Of a stretch of DNA of 10,107 nucleotides, positions 1 through 7,058 are shown in pieces. Under the pieces are notes generated by a model. That model ran no database searches. It saw nothing but the letters and a program-made list of their open reading frames with translations, and was not told the origin of the DNA. The position numbers and the translations under genes are program-made. How positions within the stretch are numbered: the first letter of the stretch is position 1; each line of letters begins with the position of its first letter. Location of the stretch: the NCBI GenBank assembly GCA_015179025.1, contig WHUX01000793.1, positions 1 to 10,107 of the forward strand, read 5' to 3'. Source of the stretch: Terfezia claveryi. Taxonomy: Eukaryota > Ascomycota > Pezizomycetes > Pezizales > Pezizaceae.

Positions 1-960
1 TAGCTCGCTTATCCCATTAAAGAATTCTTATCCGAGACAACTAAATTCAATTCCCAATACGTTACCAATCCTCGATACTATCGAATTACCATCCGACAAT
101 ATCCGAACGCATCTAATTATGTTTCCGGCAGTATTCACTTAATAGTGTTTAGTGTCCATTGAAAATAATTTTCAACTGCACATAACTCTATGAATAGAGA
201 ACCGTGGGTCACAAGTAGATTACCATTGGAAAGGTATTAACGCATAGAAGATTATAGAATCTTAGTTTATCACGATACCCAAATTATTCAAGGAGTTATT
301 ACCAATAATAAGTAAACCTCCTCGTGGGCCTATATGACCATATTAAAAGTCTTATATCTCCATGAGTTTAACTCGATCATAAAAAGGATTGCAGAAATGG
401 AATCAGGACGAAGAGTAGGCCTAGATAGAACCTTGAAACATTAAATTCGGAGAACTTTATGTTTTGGCCCTACCTTTGGCCTCTGTCTTGGGCGCACTCC
501 CTTATAGTGTCACCGGACGCACTTTGGTCTAAAGTGCGCCCTCATGGCTTCATTTTTTTATTTATTTTTACCGAATTATTTTCCTGCAGTTCAGGGTAAT
601 AATTCAATATTCAGGGTAACGCCAAGACTTCAGGGTAACAGCTAATATAGCTAGCATATATATGCATATAGTCAGCATATTAATCTGAGTATAACTTTTG
701 AACCGTTAATCGGATTCTTATGAAACTTAAACCGTAACTCCTGCAAGGGTCTATGGACGTTTCATAAGGGTCTTAACCATCTAGGATGATTATAAACCAC
801 TCCGAGGTTCATACCCGTTTCATATACTTAATTCTTATAAATATGTATTAGAAACGTTTGCACCACACTGCTAAGAGTGTACCTAGAGTTCATATAGATT
901 CTAGGGTCGTTCTATAAGGGCCCAAGTACCTTTGGTAGGGCTGGATGTCACCCCGTGACA
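1..960 (-). repeat. Partial gypsy-type LTR (copy C), U3 side
   Basis: This is the 5' two-thirds of a long terminal repeat read on the minus strand. It begins at 960 with TGTCACGGGGTGACA and runs off the window at base 1. It aligns end to end with 5855-6815 of LTR A (960 against 961 bases) and, inverted, with 8552 onward of LTR B. It keeps the GGGCGCACT/AGTGCGCCC inverted repeat (490-541) and three TTCAGGGTAA motifs (590, 610, 629). The TG start is typical of a retroviral-type LTR. No polypurine tract lies beyond its 5' terminus; LTR D sequence follows at once. It is therefore a solo LTR or a 5' LTR inserted into copy D. The R/U5 part lies outside the window. Confidence 0.85.
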
Positions 961-1606
961 CTATTAAGTGAATATTGCTGGAAACATAATTAGATGCTTT
1001 CGGATATTGTCAAATGGTAATTCCATAGTATCGAGGATTGGTAATATATCTGAAATTGAATTTAGTTGTCTCGGATAAGAATTCTTTAATAGGATAAGTA
1101 AGCTATAAGCAAAGTATGTATAATATGCAGACATGGGAATATTCTCTATGTTCAGGTTAGTAACCTGTAATAACAAGTGCAAATAGCAACTGCATTAATA
1201 AAGGTGTGGATGGCATAACACTTAGGAAGAAATTCCAAGGTAACAGGTAGGCCCACATTTTATAAAATATTTTTATCATAAGAATATCTACAAATCCTGA
1301 GGGATATAAATAGTACAAGTAGTTTCTGTTGAATTTATTCTACCACTAGCGAGTATTCAAAAGCAAGAGCACCTTGAGTACACGAAGCCTACAAAGTTCT
1401 AAGTCTTAAGTTAACTTTACGTTTAAGTGACATAGGATATATTTTGTGTTATGAAATAAGATCCATCATAAGGAACTACTATTAGACTAAACTTTACTGC
1501 TATAGGATTGACGTTCTGTATTGCATAATAGATATCGTTGCGGCAGGAAATTATGGCCGTCCTAATAGTCGTAAGAGCACTATCAGTCAATAGGGCCCGC
1601 ATGATA
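961..1606 (+). repeat. Partial gypsy-type LTR (copy D), late U3 to U5
   Basis: This is the 3' portion of a plus-strand LTR. It matches 9362-10007 of LTR B over exactly 646 bases and, inverted, the corresponding part of LTR A. It holds a TATAAATA box at 1305-1312 and ends TGATA, as copy B does (copy A has TGACA). The roughly 810 bases of U3 expected upstream are missing because LTR C abuts at 960. No primer binding site or gag-like start follows 1606, so it is a 3' LTR or a solo LTR. On the right it lies against a hAT transposase remnant that it appears to have truncated. Confidence 0.85.
1305..1312 (+). promoter_or_regulatory. LTR TATA box (copy D)
   Basis: TATAAATA within GGGATATAAATAG, at the same place as 9706-9713 in LTR B. 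The matching position in LTR A reads TATAAATC on the minus strand. It sits about 300 bases before the LTR 3' end, as expected for the retrotransposon promoter at the U3/R border. The assignment rests on position and motif only. Confidence 0.5.
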
Positions 1607-1740
1607 TAGATAATAATAATACTATCTTATCCTCTCCTCAAGTAGAGACTTCAATCCAAGCACTGTAAGAGTATGTGCTAGGTACATTTGTGCAATCAGT
1701 ATACAAGGTTAGTCATATTTGCTCTGCAATAACCCCGTCA

Positions 1741-1821
1741 CAGAATTCCACATATCATAGAATTACATAATGTTACGGAATTCTACATGTCATGGAATTC
1801 CATAATGTTATGGAATTCTAT
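1741..1821. repeat. 35-bp direct tandem repeat, 2.3 copies
   Basis: Two full units, 1741-1775 and 1776-1810, both end CATAATGTTA and share the frame CxGAATTCxACATxTCATxGAATTxCATAATGTTA. A partial third unit (TGGAATTCTAT) follows at 1811. The second unit contains the perfect 12-bp palindrome ATGGAATTCCAT (1792-1803). The array lies just upstream of the first recognisable hAT transposase coding block, probably inside an intron or 5' remnant. Confidence 0.8.
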
Positions 1822-1836
1822 CTCCCAATCCCATGT

Positions 1837-1852
1837 GCTAACAGTTTTCCAG
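1837..1852 (+). promoter_or_regulatory. Candidate intron branch point and 3' splice site
   Basis: GCTAACA (1837-1843), followed by GTTTTCCAG ending at 1852, fits the fungal branch-point and acceptor pattern with short spacing. Recognisable hAT transposase coding sequence starts directly after the AG. Possible donors are GTAAGA (1665) or GTATGT (1671). No upstream exon is recognisable, so the intron is an inference. Confidence 0.4.
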
Positions 1853-3273
1853 GTTCGGGAGCTGTGTAAAGCTATAGTGGCTAGTCCTCAACAGTCGGCA
1901 TAATTCAAAGAACTCCAAAATGATACTCCCATGCTAATAGGCCTCATACAGGATATTAGAACTCGATGGAACTCCACCTTTAACATGTTTACGCGAGGAT
2001 TGCGACTACAGTCATATATTGAACAATAGATCAGTCTGACTACAACTGAAGGAAAGTATAGCCTATTGTGGCTGACTAAAGAAGAATGGACCCAAGTTCA
2101 GGAGGTTATAATTTTTCTGAAACCTCTTTCTAATTATACATTGCTATTTCCACAGGCTAGCATGCGACTATACACAACGCATTATTCATCTACAATGACA
2201 TTTTCAACTACATCGAAAAACAACGTAAACATATACACAAACTTCCAGCCAGTATAATGTGGGTACCAGGATTTTTGTGTGTAACAAAAGGCTATTACCT
2301 CATATTGCAGAAGTATTATTTGAGAACAGAAAAACAATCACTCATCTACAATCTAGCAACTATTCTGGATCTATCTAAGAAGTTATCCTTGTACGTGGAT
2401 TGGGGAAATGTCTCAGTACAGGATCCTACTATAAATTAGGAGGCTGGTGACTGCATACTATACATAGAATATTATCAGTAAGTATCAATTCTATGAACAT
2501 TATGGAGTACATTCCATAACAACAGATGCATCCGTGACAATAGATGCATCTGTGACAACAGATGTATCCGTAACATTATGAAACAAATGAGAATCTGACC
2601 TTATTGGGTACTTAGAGTACAGTTTGAGGAATATTTTGATATTAACTATGCCAGGTACGCACTGGAGCCCTAAGCTCAGAAGAGTCGCCTCGACAATTCA
2701 GAGCAATCCTATATCATGCGTCGAGTACAAAAGCAGACAGTGACCAAATCAGAGAATATTCTGGAGGTCAAGAGATACTTAACCAGTAGTCTAGCCATAC
2801 TAGATTGGTAGTGTCCCCTATCCTAGTGGAAGGTTCATGCCATTGAATACCCAACACTAGCATGAATGGCAAGGGATATATTGAGTATTCTACTGACATC
2901 TGTAGCTGTTAAGCATATATTTAGTAGTGCTTGAGATATTTTACCTTACTGCCAGAACCGAATGAGTCACCAGATGATCACAGCGCTAATGTTGACAAAA
3001 TCTTGGGACTCAATACATGTAAAATATACAGAACTAGACTCTGAGAACACTCCTACACATGTAAAAGAAGGATTACCTAATCATAATAAAATTGATGTGA
3101 GCTGTGAGAGACAGGCTTGTAGATATAACATAGAATTCCTCTACCGCATGATGCTAGTCACTTTAGATAGACCATCAGGAAATAGTAATACAGTGTCAGA
3201 GTAAGAGAGTAGCATGGAGGGAGAAGAAGAGTTTGAGGAAGATGATCTTAATGTGGGAGATACAACTTCTTAG
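1853..3273 (+). pseudogene. hAT-family transposase, 5'-truncated pseudogene
   Basis: This is the C-terminal part of a hAT DNA transposase. Reading frame 2 (1853 to about 2160) carries the DIRTRWNST-type block (1952-1978) and then LTKEEW and a VIIFLKPL block. A one-base shift near 2155-2163 moves coding to frame 1, which runs to TAG at 3271. Frame 1 shows ATIHNALFIYNDIF, a KYYLRTEKQS...LATILDLSKKLSLY block (about 2311-2400), and a linker, EVKRYLTSSLAILDW. The dimerisation region follows: EYPTLA, MARDILSIL, an IFSSA block and NRMSHQMITALMLTKSW (2845-3006). The acidic tail is EGEEEFEEDD. In-frame stops include 1901, 2027, 2437, the codon before MARDIL, and 3202. In the hAT family the dimerisation block has a catalytic Glu in an ERxFS context; here 2911-2913 is AAG (Lys). 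The N-terminal zinc finger and first two catalytic Asp are absent. It is dead, and LTR D lies at its truncated side. Confidence 0.88.
2519..2572. repeat. 18-bp minisatellite, 3 copies
   Basis: Three consecutive units: ACAACAGATGCATCCGTG, ACAATAGATGCATCTGTG and ACAACAGATGTATCCGTA. The period is a multiple of three, so in the hAT frame it reads as a repeated NRCIRD-like hexapeptide. It is located between the LDLSKKL block and the dimerisation region of the transposase relic. The unit resembles the 19-bp unit at 4182. Confidence 0.85.
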
Positions 3274-4181
3274 ATTTCTAGCCTATTCAACAATTTTAGT
3301 ATGTAGTCAGCGGGAGGAATTGGCTTATTCCAAGGTAGCCTATTGAGGGAAGAAAGAGGGACCCTAATACCCTGCACCCCATATTGTAGGACTAAGCGCC
3401 CTACCTCTCCATCCATCAACCTAACACCTTCAATGGCAACAAGGCTCCAGAAAAAGTTATGGCTTATTCAGTATAGGAATTACAAAGTGTAAGCCTATAT
3501 ACTTGAGGGAGTGCAAACCAAGGTATGTATGGTCAATTATCCTTTGTTTATTATTTTTTTCCTTTGTCCTTTGTACCTATGTTTTGCTTTTTCCTATTAG
3601 CTTCCCTTGTATAGGTGGGTTTCTTTTTATACATGGGTTTCCTTAATGTGTTGTTTTTTTGGTTGAATTGTGATTATTATAATGAGCAATACCAGGGTAG
3701 ATTAGTTCTCATGATAAATCTACGGTTGATAGTCTTTTTTATTTTTTTTATTTTAGTTATTGATTACTTATGGAATGTAAATTGAGTTTAGGGAGAATGG
3801 GAATAATTTATGATGTGGAACTGTGGGCACTTCTTGGGTAGACATAGAAATCTTGAGAGTATTTATGTATGAATTATTATTAAGATAGAGCGGATGGAGG
3901 GTTTAGGGATTAGAAGCAAATATGAGAAATTTAGGTGCAAGGAAAAGGATAACATGGGAATGAGTAGGTAGGACATTTAATATAAAATGTGTAGACGTAT
4001 GTCAGTACAAATAGAGTATAAAGAACATGAGAAAGAAATTTAAGAAAATGGTTCTAGAAATCGTGATAGCAGAAGCAATCCATGACTAAGAATGGTGACA
4101 TTGGCAAAAACTATACAAAGGGACAGGAATGGGGTTTGGTGGGATCAGTGCCATGCTGGAAGACGAAACAAATGATTTGTG
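3274..4181. other. Non-coding stretch downstream of hAT relic
   Basis: No recognisable gene. From 3307 to 3489 the frame is free of stops (about 61 codons, containing NLTPSMATRLQKK), but no family is recognised and there is no early ATG. About 3536-3770 is strongly T-rich with runs such as TTATTTTTTTCC and TTGTTTTTTTGG. About 3780-4140 is purine-rich with many short GA stretches. AGCAATCCATGAC at 4074-4086 is an isolated copy of the core of the repeat at 4182. This is probably hAT 3' sequence or old spacer. Confidence 0.5.
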
Positions 4182-4238
4182 ACAAGACTGGCAATCCGTA
4201 ACAAGAGTAGCAATCCATGACAAGACAGGCAATCCATA
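4182..4238. repeat. 19-bp minisatellite, 3 copies
   Basis: Three consecutive units: ACAAGACTGGCAATCCGTA, ACAAGAGTAGCAATCCATG and ACAAGACAGGCAATCCATA, followed by ACAAG. A perfect 13-base match to the core (AGCAATCCATGAC) lies about 135 bases upstream at 4074. Similar in unit length, start (ACAA) and end (TCCGTR) to the array at 2519. Confidence 0.85.
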
Positions 4239-4328
4239 ACAAGCTGTATACATGGATGAATAGGGGAAAGAATGGAAAACCCTAGACTTAGCAAATGCAC
4301 AAGTATGAACAAGGTTAGTAAGGGATCT

Positions 4329-4480
4329 TGGCGAGTAATCTATAGATCACCGATTAATTGGTGAAGTGGTTTAAGGCAAGTTGCAGTAGGCAGAGACCGA
4401 GGCGAGTCAATAGCCGAACAAGTTGTAAGGGCTAGAAACTCGGACTGACTCGCCCCGTAGTGCACACCAAGCACTCTAGA
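4329..4480. repeat. Cluster of GGCGAGT motifs and inverted repeats
   Basis: GGCGAGT occurs near 4330 and at 4401, and inverted (ACTCGCC) at 4448-4454. GGCGAGTCA (4401-4409) pairs perfectly with TGACTCGCC (4446-4454). Nested inside, TAGCC (4411-4415) pairs with GGCTA (4430-4434). Nearby are the near-palindrome CACCGATTAATTGGTG and the palindrome ATCTATAGAT. Clustered short repeats like this are common in hAT subterminal regions. Read inward from about 4480, the minus strand begins TAGAGTG, which fits the loose hAT terminus pattern. The left end is lost, so pairing of termini cannot be shown. Confidence 0.45.
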
Positions 4481-4803
4481 GGGTATTTGTTTTAGAATTC
4501 TATGGGGTATTTTTTTGTGTACTTTTTTGATATCAATAGACTAATGTAGTATAATATTAAGGTAATGTTTTTTTATTACTCCCTTTGTTATGAGTAAGCT
4601 AATATATGGGAATGCAGATAAAAAATGAATTATGCCTTGTTGTAAAGCTTATTGGTTGAAGTTAGTCTATTTTTCATGCCCTCGGAAACATACATATATA
4701 AACAAACTTATTGTCTGAAACCTCAGATTCTTTAATCTACAACCTTCAAACAGTATAGAAAATAATACTTACTTCTTTATACCCCCAAATATAGATAGAT
4801 ATA
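4481..4803. other. A+T-rich spacer with possible promoter remnant
   Basis: No coding sequence is seen. The stretch is A+T-rich with several T runs (4500-4575). TATATAAA at 4695-4702 lies about 100 bases before the ATG of the histone-like relic at 4804. A pyrimidine- and CAA-rich leader-like segment (CTACAACCTTCAAAC) sits between them. This arrangement is compatible with the decayed promoter and leader of that gene. Confidence 0.35.
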
Positions 4804-5277
4804 ATGGCCAGAATAAAACAATAAGCTAGGAATATTAAGACGATAGTACCTTCTATAAGAGTGCCTATTACAATAGGATCAAGGCATAAAGTAGTCATAA
4901 AAAAGAAAAGGCTAGTTCCAAAAAAGAGAAGGGTGAATCGGTATAAGAACTTCTCTAGTCTAATTTAACCTAGGAATACTAAGTCTACTGTCAGTAGCAA
5001 TTATTAGACAAATTTGGAGGCAATAGGCCAGTACACAATTAATCATTATGAAGACTGTATTCCAATAGTTATGTTGAGAAATTGTACAAAATGTTAATAT
5101 CGAATACAATAGTTTTTCTATAATACTTGGTGGGTAGACAAATGTAGAGAGAATTGGTATCATAGTAACAAATGCCTTCTAAGAGGCTACAAAGGCATAC
5201 ATGCATGAATTTTTGACCAGTAATAATGTTTTTATCATGAGAAGGTCAAGGTGATACTAATTAGGTGTATAAAATAG
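4804..5277 (+). pseudogene. Histone H3 / CenH3-like pseudogene
   Basis: Histone H3-family proteins form the nucleosome core; CenH3 marks centromeres. The relic starts with MARIKQ, a stop, then AR, against the family start MARTKQTAR. A basic tail follows (KKKRLV, KKRRVNRY; RY codons at 4939-4944), where the family has a basic segment then HRYRPGT or similar. KST at 4981-4989 fits the KST before helix alpha-1. After a shift to frame 2 at about 5060, FQ-stop-LC-stop-EIVQ matches the FQRLVREIAQ pattern. AF-stop-EATKAY (5174-5200) matches ALQEATEAY, and 16 residues later RR.R falls where HAKR is expected. After another shift (5242) comes KVILI. The tail and the region after EIVQ diverge from canonical H3 and look more like CenH3. 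Extra bases at about 4990-5059 and 5100-5150 could be insertions or introns. Several stops and two shifts make it non-functional. Alignment was by eye. Confidence 0.5.
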
Positions 5278-5353
5278 CTATCAACCTTTATGCAATACAG
5301 AGTAGAGACCGAAACCCACTATGCCAAACAATTCTATGAAGGGATGTGATATT

Positions 5354-6815
5354 TGTCACGGGGGCCCTATTAACTGATAGCGCTCTTGCAACTATTAGGA
5401 CGGCCGTAATTTGCTGCCGCAACGATATCTATTCCGCAACACAGAATATCAATCCTATAGCAGTAAAGTTTAATCCAATAATAGTCCCTCACTATAGATC
5501 TTATTTCGCAACACAAAATAAATCCTATATTGCTTGAACGTAAAGTTAACTCAAGACTTAGAACTTTGTAGGCTTCGTGTACTCAAGGTGCTCTTGCTTT
5601 CGAATACGCGCTGGTGGTAGAATAAATTCAACTGGAACTACTTGCATGATTTATATCCCGCAGTGTTCGTAGATATTCTTATGATAAAAATATTTTATAA
5701 AATGTGGGCCTACCTGTCACCTTGGAATTTCTTCCCAAGTGTTATGCCATCCACACCTTTGTTAATGTAGTTGCTATCTGCACTCGTTGTCACAGGTTAC
5801 TAACCCAAATGTAGAGAATATTCCCATGTCTGCATATTATACATACTTCGTTTATAGCTCGCTTATCCCATTAAAGAATTCTTATCCGAAACAACTAAAT
5901 TCAATTTCAGATACGTTACCAATCCCCGATACTATTGAATTGCCATCCGACAATATCCGAAGGCATCCAATTATGTTTCCGGCAATATTCACTTAATAGT
6001 GTCTAATGTCCATTGAAAATAATTTTCAACTGCATATAACTCTATGAATAGAGAACCGTGGGTCACAAGTAGATTACTATTGGAAAGGTATCAACGCATA
6101 GAAGATTATAGAATCTTAGGTAATCTCAATACCTTAATTATTCACATAGTTATTACCAATAATAAGTAAACCTCCTCGTAGACCTATATGACCATATCAA
6201 AAGTCTTATATCTCCATGAGTTTAACTCAGATCATAAATAGGATTGCAGAAATGGAATCAGGACGAAGAGTAGGCCTAGATGGAACCTTGAAACATTAAA
6301 TTCGGAGAACTTTATATTTTGGCCCTACCTTTGGCCTCTGTCCTGGGCGCACTCCCTTATAGTGTCACCGGACGCACTTTGGTCTAAAGTGCGCTCTCGG
6401 TCCTTCATTTTTTTTAGTTATTTTTACCAAATTATTTTCCTTAAGTTCAGGGTAATAATTAGCAATTCAGGGTAACGCCAAGACTTCAGGGTAACAGCTA
6501 ATAGCTAGTATATGTTTGCATATAGCTAGCATATTGATCTGGGTATAACTATTGAACCATTAATCGGATACTTATGAAACTTAAACCGTAGCTCCCTCAA
6601 GGATCTATGGATGTTCCATTAGGGTCTTAACCATCTAGGATGCTTATAAACTACTCCGAGGTTCATACCCGTTTCATATACTTAACTCTTATAGATAAGT
6701 ATTTAGAAACGTTTGCACCACACTACTAAGAGTGTACCTAGAGTCCATATAGATTTTAGGGTCGTTCTATAAGGGCCCAAGTACCTTTGGTAGGGCTGAA
6801 TGTCACCCCGTGACA
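5354..6815 (-). repeat. Complete 3' LTR of gypsy element A
   Basis: A 1462-bp LTR on the minus strand. Its 5' terminus is at 6815 (TGTCACGGGG) and its 3' terminus at 5354 (CCCCGTGACA), giving a 10-bp perfect terminal inverted repeat of TG...CA type. A polypurine tract and a broken pol lie directly upstream on the same strand, so this is the 3' LTR of that element. In a 207-base sample (5788-5995) I count 9 differences from LTR B, 8 of them transitions. It holds the GGGCGCACT repeat (6345-6393), three TTCAGGGTAA motifs (6446, 6466, 6485) and a degenerate TATA box near 5649-5656. The outer flank 5349-5353 (ATATT) is the expected target duplication; its partner is outside the window. Confidence 0.9.
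6345..6393. repeat. LTR inverted-repeat structure (copy A)
   Basis: GGGCGCACT (6345-6353) and the hairpin CGCACTTT/AAAGTGCG with a 5-base loop (6373-6380 and 6386-6393). The outer pairing partner reads AGTGCGCTC, one base off perfect. Copies B (8965-9016) and C (490-541) keep perfect outer arms. Confidence 0.75.
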
Positions 6816-6829
6816 GTGCCTCCCTCCTT
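6816..6829 (-). promoter_or_regulatory. Polypurine tract of gypsy element A
   Basis: On the minus strand AAGGAGGGAGGCAC directly precedes the TGTCACGGGG start of the 3' LTR. A purine run against the 5' edge of the 3' LTR is the primer for plus-strand DNA synthesis in LTR retrotransposons. It fixes both the LTR boundary and the minus-strand orientation of element A. Confidence 0.8.
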
Positions 6830-6830
6830 A

Positions 6831-6852
6831 AGGTTCTTGTCCGCAAGAACCT
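6831..6852 (-). other. Hairpin next to the polypurine tract
   Basis: AGGTTCTTG (6831-6839) and CAAGAACCT (6844-6852) form a perfect 9-bp stem with a four-base loop (CGGA on the minus strand). It lies one base from the polypurine tract, in the 3' untranslated part of element A. It could be an RNA structure used in reverse transcription, RNA 3'-end formation or packaging. No role is shown. Confidence 0.6.
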
Positions 6853-7058
6853 AATTGATCATACAACCAGAATCATTATTAGTACTAACAACAATGTATG
6901 GGGCTTGAGGACCAGTCCTCATATAAGACAGCCAAAACATAGCTGCGTACATCTCATTGCACCCCTGGGACAAAATGGCATAAGAAATACAGGTAAAACA
7001 AAAACGTAAAGATAATTTAAAAAACCTACTGCCTAGTATAGGAAAAAAAGAAAAATCC
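6853..7058 (-). other. 3' untranslated region of gypsy element A
   Basis: A stretch between the pol stop (7059) and the hairpin, with no credible gene. Short open frames on both strands lack recognisable motifs. It includes a GAGGAC-CA-GTCCTC palindrome (6907-6920). Its minus-strand start is T-rich (about 7000-7058). Confidence 0.6.

Noticed and set aside
640..685. Alternating TATATGCATA stretch as a replication or promoter signal
   Set aside because: Present in all LTR copies as ordinary A+T-rich U3 sequence; no supporting context.
2519..4238. CRISPR-like array
   Set aside because: Units are directly adjacent without spacers, and the host looks eukaryotic.
4374..4454. tRNA-like fold
   Set aside because: Stems do not form a cloverleaf, and no B-box-like GGTTCGANTCC or acceptor pairing is visible.
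4960..5163. Minus-strand 67-codon open frame
   Set aside because: Antisense shadow of the histone-like relic; no recognisable features.
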